From contig JBLDXI010000074.1 of the NCBI GenBank assembly GCA_047495785.1, forward strand, positions 992,001 to 1,056,000: a DNA stretch of 64,000 bases. The letters are read 5' to 3'. This stretch comes from Lepidodermella squamata. Taxonomy: Eukaryota > Gastrotricha. Position numbers and translations under genes: made by a program. Positions 54,534 through 64,000 of this stretch are shown here, one piece after another (positions within the stretch are counted from its first letter, which is position 1; every line of letters starts with the position of its first letter). The notes beneath the pieces were generated by a model. That model made no database searches. It was given only the letters and a program-made list of their open reading frames with translations, and was not told the origin of the DNA.

Positions 54534-55259
54534 TGTTTTCACTCATAGACATAATATCAGAATAGACTGTCTATTCACGCGAAAAGGGGTGTAACGCCAT
54601 GGGCACGAGATGGTCTGCTGATTCATCAGTTCCTTGGAGGCCAAAAAGCGCAAATATTAGATTCTTTTCTTAGTTCTAGGGCCATTTTGTTTTTTGTTTT
54701 TTTAATAAGTTGATGGTTCCAAATTACGGTAAACACAACGTGAACACGACTGATATTTTTTGGTATTTTTCACAGCTAAGTAACGTACTATTTCTTGAAA
54801 AAAGATTTCGGGGATTTAAATAAACGCAATTAATTCCATTAATTAGGTTGAAATTGAACCAGTTTTTACATGGTCCAAATAGGTTAAATTCAGATCTACA
54901 TTCTGATACTTGGAGCGATCTTGGACGATTTTATCTGATTTTCTAGGATTTTTTAAGAAATCATGGTTTATTTCCAAATGCAAAAACTAATATTTTCCTA
55001 ATTTTTGATAAGTTCCTCCATTATTAAAATTAAGGAAAAAATCTCACAGTGTTCCTCTTGAAGAGATCTATCTGATGACATTTGGTTCTGTGCATTCTGA
55101 CCATTTATCGCCAAGAAATCGATGGTTGAAATTTTGAATTTTTCGATTTTTGGTCTCCCAAGAAATTGATGAATCAGCAGACCATCTGGTGCCCATGGCG
55201 TTACACCCCTTTTGTCGTGAGTAGACAGTCTATACTGATATTATGTCAATGTTTTCACT
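54534..55259. mobile_element. Non-autonomous DNA element with about 100-bp terminal inverted repeats
   Basis: The left end gacataatatcag...tagactgtctattcacg, aaaaggggtgtaacgccatg, gatggtctgctgattcatca is present inverted at 55160-55248. The direct repeat tgttttcact at 54534-54543 and 55250-55259 may be the target-site duplication. No transposase. Confidence 0.8.
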
Positions 55260-55470
55260 TGAATTAAATATATCTGCTCAGGTTTCATGATGATCGATCT
55301 AATTATTAAAAAGTAGTAGGCTTTCATATAGCTGTCTCGACTGGCAGAAATTTTGATTCCCAGGCAGAAAGTTACTTGGCAATAGGATTAAAAAATCCGG
55401 AGAAATTTTCCCATCGGGGAATAATACCGAAAATTTCCAAGCCGAGTTTTCCCCGATACATTTTTAATTA

Positions 55471-55649
55471 CAGTGAAACCTGTTATCTCGAAGGGCTACG
55501 GTTCCGAAAAAGCAGTCGACATACAGAGAGTTTCGAGATAGAGAGAGAAATTTGGCTTATGTGAACTATAGGTTTCGATGGTTCTACGAAAAGTGTTCGA
55601 CATGACAGATTTTCGACCTTCACAGAGTTCGAGATAACAGGTTTTACTG
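55471..55649. mobile_element. 179-bp pogo/Tigger-like MITE
   Basis: It starts CAGTGAAACCTGTTATCTCG and ends with the inverse CGAGATAACAGGTTTTACTG, flanked by TA on both sides (55469-55470, 55650-55651). TA duplication and CAGT ends fit the Tc1-mariner/pogo group. Confidence 0.8.
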
Positions 55650-55729
55650 TATATTAAATTCGTGAATGAAGGGTGGAATATTCTTCCAGTGGGCTTGATT
55701 TCAAAAAAATAGTGAAATTTGTACAAAAA

Positions 55730-56060
55730 GGGCTGATTCATCAATTTCTCAGAGAGGCCAGAATATTCGATCATATTCATCCTGGTTCATGGGCCCTATT
55801 GATTTTTTGATAATGGTCCCGAGTCCTGAGTAGCTAAAATTACGGTGAACGCAACTGCTATTTGTTGAATTTTTCACTGCTAGTTACTGTAATCTAGAAA
55901 AAATGAAAGCAATCAATTCCAATATCTGGGTCAAATTGAAACAATTTCTGCATAATCCAAAGGTGAAACTTAGATCTATATTCTGATACTTGTAGCGAAC
56001 TTGAATGATTTTTTTCTAATTTTCCGGAAATTTAAAAGAAATTCGCCCAGAAAAAAATGC
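55730..56060. repeat. Diverged internal copy of the 54.5-kb element
   Basis: The words ctgattcatcaatttct, aaattacggtgaacgcaac, atttttcac, agatctatattctgatactt and the following g.agcga.cttg parallel 54690-54990 in the same order, without the outer inverted repeats. Confidence 0.6.
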
Positions 56061-56734
56061 GAAAATAATTGAGGATTCAATCATGAACCTTTGGGTAAAG
56101 CATATGTAAATCATGTGCTGAAAAAATACACTTTACCTATATTGTATAAAAATACCGAATTTTCGAACGTGTAGAAAATTATTGCATTTTTTTTAGGTGT
56201 ACGTGCTAAATTTTGAACGACAATACCCAAAATCATATAGATGACCAGAAATAAGTGAAAAGTAAGTGAGGTTTGGCGTAATTTCTGTATTTTCCAGCAA
56301 ATGGAAAAACGTGTGATGACTTCAAGACCGACGATTCTTGGATTCCCAGATTTCTTTACTCAGTTTTTCATTAGGATTTTGAATTTTAAAATTACAGACC
56401 TCTAACATGCTCCCATCCGCCTCGCAGCACGGAAAACCCCAGAGATGCCCCAGATACACTAGCTTGATCCCAGCAAAATGTTTGTTGCGAGATTCTTCAC
56501 CTCAGATCACACTTCCTGTAATGTCGACAACGCATAAAAAAAGTAAAGCAAATAAAAAACACCAGCATTTTTTTCGTTTAATGAAAACTGAATATTTGTA
56601 AGCGCGCATTTTTCGAAATTGGAAACTGTCAATCCTAAACTATGAAGCCCATTTTCTGTGCAACCCTGATAAATATCAACCTATTTTTCATATCAATCGA
56701 CTTCTCTTTTAATGATCTTGAAAGCGGGGCCGTA

Positions 56735-57990
56735 GATGTTTCTATCGGAACAATGTCTCTATTATACGCGGAACAAAATATCTTCTACCGTCGGAATCTA
56801 TCGGAATAATAAAAATATCTCTTTTCATGCGAAATTACTTATTTTCCACTCTCAATATCTTTTTCCTCGAATAATGTCTTTTCGATGACGGAACAATGAA
56901 CCACGCCTCTTGCGAACAGGGGCACAGCTTTCACTGCCTAATCTTCAGCTTCGATAACTGGAAACTAAGCTTCGGGTCACACGACCAATAGGAACAATAG
57001 GACCTCTGCCGCGATTTCGACACCGCCCGCGCTTCGCATGCTTGTATTACTTGTAACCCACAACTGCCTCCTCGAATAGAGCTGCCTTTTTCGCCGAACT
57101 CAGGTTACTCAACAGGTCCAGTTGTCCCTGCCTGTTCGATGTCTCATACTCCAAAGCTCCAGCCAGTCGTCGGCGACGACCGGGTTAGGGGCATCGTTAT
57201 AACCGCTGGAGTAACAGAATGATGCCGCTGATCGAGCTCGTGGGACAAAGCCAACGCATGGCAACAGGGCTTTTTCTTCGCTCCGTAGGAAAATGTCTTT
57301 ATAATGGCGGAATGGGTCACCTCAACCTTCCACGTCGCCAGCTGCACAACCTCAAGCAAAGTCGCGAACTTTCCATCAAAGCTGCTGAATATCCTCTGAA
57401 AATGTCTTTTAAGCGACGGAAAATGACAAAATTGAAACCAAGATCCCACATTCACCCTTACCCCTTATACCCACATTTGACGCGTAAAAGGCGATAAATT
57501 AATAAACACGAACCACCATCATCAGATAATTTGATGTTTGAAAGTGCTCTATCGATGACTAGCAAACAGGTTGACAGCTCAAGAAAATGTTGTCAGAAAA
57601 CTTGTGAGCACATGAAGATTTAAAGCTCGGGTCGTAAGCGACTAATCAGCCATGTGGTATCCAAAATAAGGGCGATTTTAATATCAAAAGGTTCCCCGTG
57701 TTCTAATATAATAGGTAGTTCCCCAAGTTTCATCAAATTAAATTAAATTGAATACTGTGGAATTTCAAAAATCTGAAAATTTGATTACTACGGCTAAATT
57801 AAACAGGCTTGACTAGGCTGGCTGTAGCCATTGCTGTAGCGTGATCGCCATCTTTTTATTGCTTCATTGTTCCGACGGAAAAAAGATACTTTCCGATAAA
57901 TTCGACAATTTTCCGCATTAAACTGTCTTTCGGATAATTGTAGATATTTTGTTCCGTGAAAGAGAGACATTATTCCGATAGAAAGATATT
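56735..57990. mobile_element. Foldback-type element with about 150-bp imperfect inverted repeats
   Basis: Left text tctatcggaacaatgtctct, acgcggaacaaaatatct and atgacggaacaatga recur inverted on the right as cattgttccgacgg, agatattttgttccgtga and agagacattattccgatag. Words like aatgtctttt..gacgga also recur inside (57290, 57400). No transposase frame is seen. Confidence 0.65.
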
Positions 57991-58001
57991 ACCTCGAAAG
58001 C

Positions 58002-59103
58002 CGCTAGGCCTAGGCTAGGCTCGTAGGCCTAGGCTAGGCCTATTCGCACCTGCCCATTTGAGGTCTAGGCCCAGGCTAGGCCTGGTAAAAATGGCTCGAG
58101 ATTGTTAGGCCTGTGATAGGCCTACTTATTTTTCTGTAGGCCTAGGTTAGGCCTACTTATTTTTCTGTAGGCCTAGGTTAGGCCTACTTATTTTTCTGTA
58201 GGCCTAGGTTAGGCCTAGGTTAGGCCTAGGCATTGCATGAAGTCGATTGGTGTATTTATGACTTGTGTATATGAAATTATGAGATCTGAGCGTAGGATAT
58301 GTTTGAATTTCAATCATTTGTGAATCAATTTCAGCGTAGAGCTTCATCCATCTTACCATATATACCATATAAAATTAACAACATTACAGATTATGTCCCT
58401 TTCTGGGTATTCTACTGGTCAGGCTTCATTTATCCACATCGTAATGACCATGTGTCCTACGTGGAAACTGATTTAACCATTCGATTCCTCATGAAAAACT
58501 GGAAGAGGAAGAATAATTAAAATAAAAAAATAAAAAAAATAAAAATAAAATAAGTTATACACAAAAATGACCAATAATGGGAATTAGACACCCTCTGTGG
58601 GTACCATGGGTGACCCTGGGTGACCCTGGACCTCCGACCAACTGCGCTATGAGCAAACTGACCTTCTCGGTGAATCTCTATCCCCTTTGTGCACGTGCCA
58701 AGAAATTCCGAAAAAAACCGACTTGAAACTTATAAACCCCTATTAACCCCTACTGTATAAGCGTGACCAGCTGGTCTAGTGGTAGCGCGTCCACCTCTTT
58801 GGCAAGGCGACCCGGGTTCGACTCCAACCGACGACACAAGTCAACATCGAGCGATTTGTCTTTCGATTCTTTCAAACAATGTTACGAGTCGATCTGCCAT
58901 GGTTACCGGCACCTGAGAGCTCAGGGAGAAGGGGTAGCCCGTCATAATTATTGTTGCGGGTATACCTCTTAGGTCTAGGCCTAGGTTGGGCCTAGCCTAG
59001 CCTAGTCTAGGCCTAGAAAAAGGGACAAACGTAGGCCTGCCATAGGCCTAAAGCGGGAAAATGCCCTCTAGGCCTACCACAGGCCTAGCGGCTTTTGACT
59101 GGG
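58002..59103. mobile_element. Element bounded by AGGCCTAGG palindrome arrays
   Basis: The left array (58002-58235) has many taggcctaggc words, including three 31-bp tandem units of taggcctacttatttttctg plus taggcctaggt. The right array (58970-59095) has the same words in mixed orientation. The flanks repeat tacctcgaaagc directly (57990-58001 and 59104-59115), which may be a 12-bp duplication. A tRNA-like sequence lies inside. No protein is encoded. Confidence 0.65.
58765..58835 (+). repeat. tRNA-derived (SINE-like) sequence
   Basis: TGGTCTAGTGGTAGCGCG is a good A-box region and GGGTTCGACTCC a perfect B box, at tRNA spacing, with TTTGGCA in the anticodon-loop position. The acceptor stem does not pair well. 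About 140 bp of non-tRNA tail follows before the palindrome array. Confidence 0.6.
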
Positions 59104-59962
59104 TACCTCGAAAGCGGCATCAAAATCTCATGATTTTCGCCAAACCCCAGTTTTCTCTTATATTCGGCCAGATAATAGTCGCACGCTTACCATAGTGTCA
59201 AAAGTGTAGGATGCAAAGGTCGCTCGTGTGCAAAGCCACATTTTTGTGCTTTTTATTTGAACCATGTGCGCATAGCTGAATGCATGTCAAATCGGCCCAT
59301 TTTCAAATTGATTTTTTGAAAAAAACGTCACTCTTCTTATTTTTTTGGCAATTTTATTCTTTTGCGCTCTTTCCGCAATGAGACCACGCTCGTCTTCCCA
59401 GGACCTTTACCAGGTCGCCTAGATATTTGCTAAGTAGCTCACAAAATCACCAAGATAGAATTTTGTCGATTTCGTCGGGCTGGATAAATTGTTGCAAAAT
59501 GGTCGGAAATTGTCAGAAAATATATTTTCATTACCATGTTGGTCTAAGCTATCGAAATGTAAAACTTGTATCAACGTCCGATTTTCTGGGTATTTTCTAG
59601 GTAGTAATTAATATGACCCGTATACAAACGGTTAAATTCGATTTACCATAAAGACTGCTTCGAAAATAACCTGTTTACGACTGCTTTTTTTATTACTGGG
59701 AATCGTAGTTTAACAATAGTGGCCTGTGTAACCGCGTGGCAGTGGAATTATTTCGAATTCAAGGCACTTCAGAAAAAGAAAGCCCCACGCACCTCTCGCT
59801 CGACTTTCGACTTTTACCGATATGGTGAAAGGAAACTGTGGGAATGCAAGAATAAATGAACAAAATTATAGCGGAGGAAAGTTTGTTTTTCAGCTGGTAC
59901 GCGATCATTCGTACTAATCGTGGTCGGCTGTCGGCGACACGTTCGGAATCTTAGGTCTCTGG

Positions 59963-61934
59963 CTAATTTCTGAATTTGGGGCGAGTGACGGCCGTCAGTG
60001 CTGAGTTGCAGTCGGGCTTAGGGCAGTGATCACATAATTTCTCGTGTAGGCACGCGTAGTGAAACAAGTGGTTGCATGGCGTTTGACACATTCCCAACAC
60101 GTCGATTTCCTTGTCGCAAATAGAGCATTCTACTCCAGTGCCAACGCTGTAGCCAGCATCCAACAGACGTGGTAACATCTCGTTGATACATTTTTCCTTT
60201 TCTTTAACGCCAAGCAATTTCAGTATTTCCCAGAGGAGGAATCTTAAGTAATATAATAGATCAGGATAGTCATGACTTGCGGCACGGGTGATCGAATTGG
60301 ATTCGTCAATCTTTTTTTTCAGTTGATTGAGACAGTCTTGCCGAATCGGCCTGTGTATAAAGCGTATTAAGATTTCGATGCAAAATTCGCTCAATTCCAG
60401 GCCCATATTAGTTTCGCAATAGTTAGCGTCGGTTGCGCAATCGCGTGGTAAAAGTGGACTTAGTACGAACACTAGATCGAAAATCTGCACATAAATTTGG
60501 CCGCGCTTGCTTATGTCGATTTTTGAGGCGTTTTATTTCAAAATAGAATTCGGAATGTGAAGTGCGGAGTGGATATTCTTATTACCTGAATAAGTATAGG
60601 CAGTTCTTGAAATTGGTAATTGAACGGCTTTACGGTTACGTAATGATATTCGAATTTCTTTACGCTTTACGAGAATAGCCAGCATTTTAAAATTGATATT
60701 TTTGACATTTTTAAGTTGACAACGCCAAGTTATCTCAGCCTCTATGCAAAATATATGATCCTTGCTGAGTTTTAAATTCTGGAGATTGTCGTAAAAAATG
60801 TGAATACATTACGTAACGTAAAGCCGTTCAAGTACGAATATAAAAAACGCCACACAGGCCATGCTTAAAACAAATCGTAAGCAGCATTCACATCGAGGCC
60901 AAGAATTTTCATCTTCCGCCTTCCGATGGCCGCGCTGGGCGTTAGACAATCGTGTAAATTCTAAATTGGAACCCCAAAACCCAAAAGCCTCCTGATATTC
61001 GATAAAGTATTTAATACCGCGCGCGAAGATGTTAGAGGCCAAAGGCTTATCCCAAAAATGAATTCAGACTATTCTCTACATCGATGTATCGATTGAATAT
61101 GGGTTTCTCGAGCGAAATTATCAAAATAAAAAGGTTTCATGCGTGCCCTAAATTATCCTCCAATCACACACTCCGTTTTTTTACCGTCCTTCCTTATCCT
61201 GCTTGACGTTTTTCACGCGTTCTCATTTCTCATATCCGCCTTGCCGTACGTAAGGATGGACCGACGGAACGCGCCCCACGAAAAAGAGGAGTTTCCCCGT
61301 CATCGCGCAACCGACGCTTGGGGCGGGACGAAACCGATTGGGGCCTGGATTTGAAACAAATCACTTACCGGTTGTCCTCCTCGTCGCGACCGAGTGAATT
61401 ATCGGTGAATATTACACGGCGATTGATTTTCTCGAGAAACGAATGCAAAGGTCCTTCTGTCCCAGCCCACTCTGTTAGTTTCGCGTCTAGATCTGTCATC
61501 CCATCGTCACAGTGAGTGACCACCAACACACAACGATCAGCCCACGTGCTGTCAAAAATGAGCGGCAAGATGTCAAAATTCATTACCTCCTTGTCGGTGA
61601 GCCGGCCATACTTGACGACAAACAAGATGCAGTGCACGCCCAGATCGGCTATTCGAAGCATCCTTTTCAGCTCCAAAGTGACCTCCTCGTTCGTCTTCTC
61701 GGGGTCGCCTAGGCCCACAGTATCGGCGAACAGGTAGCCGCCTTTAGTCTCAAAGATCCATCGGCATTTGCTGGTGACAGCGTTTGCTGTATTGCCAGTT
61801 GCACAAGGTCCCTTGCAAGCAGTAGCGGAGTAGTCATTGTTGTACAGCATGTTAACAATCGTTGACTTTCCGCTACCCGAACTCCCGATGGTGTAGATGA
61901 TTTTGTTGATGGGAACATCCTTTACCTCTTCCAT
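59963..61934 (-). CDS. AIG1/GIMAP-like GTPase fused to a RING finger (copy 1)
   Basis: Exon 1 (61934-61369) and exon 2 (60350-59963) join CG|G in phase across a 1.0-kb intron to give 317 aa. No signal peptide; cytosolic. The GTPase half has the P-loop GSSGSGKST, G3 DTVGLGD, the AIG1-type box ADLGVHCILFVVKYGRLT and G4 VVTHCDD, ending VIFTDNSLGRD. Exon 2 begins PIRQDCLNQLKKKI, continues with a helical stretch and ends in a RING-like module: CSICDKEIDVLG, then CQTPCNHLFHYACL and CDHCPKPDC. Such a fusion would let a nucleotide-switched GTPase act as a ubiquitin ligase. AIG1 GTPases are linked to immunity in plants and vertebrates; that role here is inference. The sister gene at 62874 is divergently oriented. 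Confidence 0.85.
60621..60832. mobile_element. Small MITE-like inverted repeat in the GTPase intron
   Basis: ttgaacggctttacggttac gtaatg at 60621-60646 is inverted at about 60807-60832 as cattacgtaacgtaaagccg ttcaa. No coding content. Confidence 0.65.
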
Positions 61935-62873
61935 GAGAGCTCTTTAATAATCGTATTCTATTGAAGACTGTGAGCACAAAGGGGTTGATAGTGTATACGC
62001 AATGAAAACTGAGCATTCATTCACCAATATGTCTGAGCACTTTGGGATCGACCTTAAACCTTGGGAGTATGAGCAAGCCGGCAAGGTAAGAATACCGCAT
62101 CTTCTGGAAATTTTTCAATCTGTTGCTAATGGCACTGAGCTCTGAGCTCTCATGCAAAGACCAAAGTCGGTTCCCCAACCTAGGGGCATCTTGGGGGTAA
62201 TTTTCAAATAAAATGGCCCCCCTGCGGTTTTATCCGGCTTTCCCGCTAGACCTTTTCAGACGGCAGGTAATGCTCCACTTCTCTATTATAGTATACTTCG
62301 TCTAGGCATGAAGGAGAAGCAAAGCGGTTCTGTAATAATTGAAAGAATCGAATTAGCAATTTCGCAAAATACGTCTTAATAGGCTGGTCTTAAGAACGGA
62401 TTGCAAGCTAGCGGAATTACCAACATCTTTTACAAAATGGTCACACCTTACTAGTATCTTGCTAAAAAGAAACTAGCCATTTCAACTAGCTAGAACTAGT
62501 CTTCAAACGTAGTAATCTGAAACGTCTCTTCCTAATCACCAGCTGATAGCTGGTAAAAGCACTTAATGGCACTCGGCTGCGATAAATGTGGATGCTTTAA
62601 TTTCAAGATAGTGTGGTTATGAGCTGAATAGTTATTGAAACAAGATACCAGTACCAAGTTCAAAGCGCCAAAAGCATTTTCACATTTCACCTCGTCAACA
62701 ACATATAGTACTCGAATTTTAGTCCCTAAAACTCTTTTGTAAATTCAATCCTATCGTCTCCTTCTGTAAGCTGCTGTATTGAGTACCTTATATATGTTTG
62801 TTGTGTCATTAGAAGTAAACTTTGTTGAATTCTATGCGAAAGCGGAGTTTGGGCATAAAAAGTTGCACTGATT
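61935..62873. other. Divergent promoter region between the two GTPase genes
   Basis: About 0.94 kb separates the two ATGs. I see no shared TATA box and no other gene. Confidence 0.5.
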
Positions 62874-63928
62874 ATGTCCCTACAAACGATCGCCATCGGC
62901 GATTCAGTAATCACTGACAAGGAAGTTGCAATCCAGCGTATCATCTTGGTTGTTGGAACTACAGGCACAGGTAAATCGACCATTATCAACATGCTGCACA
63001 ATCAGGACGTCAGTGTGGAAGCATGCAAGACGCCATGCAAAGTTGACTCGACCGGAAATTCAGTGACCAAAGAGCCACAATGGATTTTAATTGCGAACAT
63101 GAACACGCTTGTTGCCGATACAGTTGGCTTCGGGGATTCGGGGATAGCAAATTATGAACTAAAATCAAATTTGTCATCGTTTATAAGAAATGCAAAACTC
63201 GGCTTGCATGGCATTGTCATAGTGATGAAATTTGGCCGCGTTACAGCTGGAGCACGAGCGAATTTGAATATCATCTCAAGCATGTTCGAACCTCAATTGG
63301 CCTCCAACTGTTTAGTTGTTGCTACGCATTACGATGGGAAAATGGATGAAGAGTCTCAAAAGCAATCTATAGCCGATTGGCTTGAAGGTAATAATATCAA
63401 GCTTTCCAATCCATCACTTTATAGAATCATGTAAGGGTAGGAGATCCCGTAATGTTGCAGTTCTTTGAAAAAGTTAGCAATCGAGTGATCCTCACCGACA
63501 ATGCATTGGGCAGATTTGCTCAGAAGAATGAACCTATTCGTAGAAATTGCCTCAACCAGCTGAACACGTTCATCAACAACTGTCAAACCATGTTTTTTCC
63601 CGTGCCAATAGGTCTTGCCGAAATGTTGAAGGACATCATGCTTCATCATTTCCAAATGATGAGCGCTTCATCGCTAGGCGTAAGAGTGAGAGTGGCTGAG
63701 GCCTTCGAGTTCTTTAGTAAAGAAGCTGGCGTATCAATAGGCGATTGCGACATATGTAAAAAAGACATCCGCGTTGAAGACTGGGGACTGGCAACATGTC
63801 ACCATTCGTTTCATTACTCCTGCATTTCGGAATACATGAGGCACGGAAACCCCATCTGCCCGGTTTGCTCGCAGTCGATAAGGATTGTCTTCCGGCCTAG
63901 GATGCCAGCCGATCTAGTTGGAACTTGA
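62874..63928 (+). CDS. AIG1/GIMAP-like GTPase fused to a RING finger (copy 2)
   Basis: Exon 1 (62874-63387) and exon 2 (63441-63928) join across a 53-bp intron (GTAATA...GGGTAG) to give 333 aa. Without that intron the frame ends early at 63434. The start MSLQTIAIGDSVITDKEVA is followed by P-loop VGTTGTGKST, G3 DTVGFGD, the box AKLGLHGIVIVMKFGRVT and G4 VVATHYDGK. After VILTDNALGRFAQ the text EPIRRNCLNQLNTFINN aligns with copy 1, then the RING: CDICKKDIRVEDWG, CHHSFHYSCI, CPVCSQS. The intron sits at a different place from that of copy 1, before rather than after the VILTDNALGR block. Both proteins appear functional. Confidence 0.85.
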
Positions 63929-64000
63929 AACTTTAAATTACAGCTTTCATAAATCAGTGCTCTCGAGCGAACGTGATATCATGCAATAGGTTTGAAAGAA
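63929..64000. other. 3' flank of the second GTPase gene
   Basis: Only 72 bp remain; no poly-A signal AATAAA is visible before the window ends. Confidence 0.4.

Larger units (their letters stand above)
54452..59962. other. Gene-free region made of inverted-repeat elements
   Basis: Over 5 kb I see no gene. The separate elements are listed individually; outside them the DNA is AT-rich with poly-A/T runs (for example 58515-58555) and short motif-free open frames such as 56407-56601 and 58299-58520. Confidence 0.6.

Noticed and set aside
62874-63434. GTPase ending at 63434 and a separate RING gene from 63452
   Set aside because: A 53-bp GT-AG intron (63388-63440) joins them in phase and matches the layout of the sister gene.

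Overview
The window is nuclear DNA of an invertebrate animal. Nearly every convincing gene is split by short GT-AG introns (mostly about 50 bp, a few longer), many open with a TATA box, and the domain set is metazoan: astacin, EGF, CUB, kringle, C-type lectin, DM9, temptin/copper monooxygenase, AIG1-RING GTPase and a class C GPCR. I cannot place the phylum. The EGF-CUB astacins would fit many ecdysozoans or spiralians, while the kringles and AIG1 GTPases argue against a typical chromadorean nematode.

Layout. 0.6-2.7 kb: a four-exon DM9 gene. 3.6-12.5 kb: two diverged segmental copies of a secreted repeat-protein gene (acidic EAAYEEEVARED units in Lys-rich linkers), separated by a broken Jockey-like LINE, a DM9 exon fragment and a hairpin element. 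13-19 kb: secreted acidic or Thr/Pro/Lys-rich proteins and the first three members of a Cys-rich family with fixed spacing C-x5-C-x6-CC-x9-C. 19.4-21.5 kb: a MITE-like element and a dead fourth repeat-protein locus. 22.7-31.2 kb: two tandem astacin genes on the minus strand with matching exon sizes. The first looks active; the second has Gln for the catalytic Glu and has gained two C-type lectin-like domains. 32-36.6 kb: another Cys-rich gene, a small secreted peptide gene, a His-rich secreted protein and a truncated Cys-rich copy. 37.6-41.9 kb: a temptin/copper monooxygenase gene interrupted by a short LTR element with identical LTRs and carrying a frameshift. 42.3-43.5 kb: a PAN-like/GH17 beta-1,3-glucanase that looks horizontally acquired. 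44-45.6 kb: tRNA-Asp, a degenerate tRNA-Ser-like sequence and a third repeat-protein gene. 46.5-54.5 kb: three close Cys-rich paralogs around a single-exon GABA-B-like receptor. 54.5-59.1 kb: a mosaic of inverted-repeat elements. 60-64 kb: two divergent AIG1 GTPase-RING genes.

Taken together this is a secretome-rich region. About sixteen genes begin with a signal peptide. Two small secreted families have expanded and kept family-specific core promoters with TATA-like boxes and CACGTG motifs. The protease/pseudoprotease pair, the lectin-like domains, DM9, the glucanase and the AIG1 GTPases would fit defence, mucus or feeding biology, but that is inference. All similarity statements come from reading motifs; no search was run. 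Exon joins were worked out by hand from GT-AG and reading phase.
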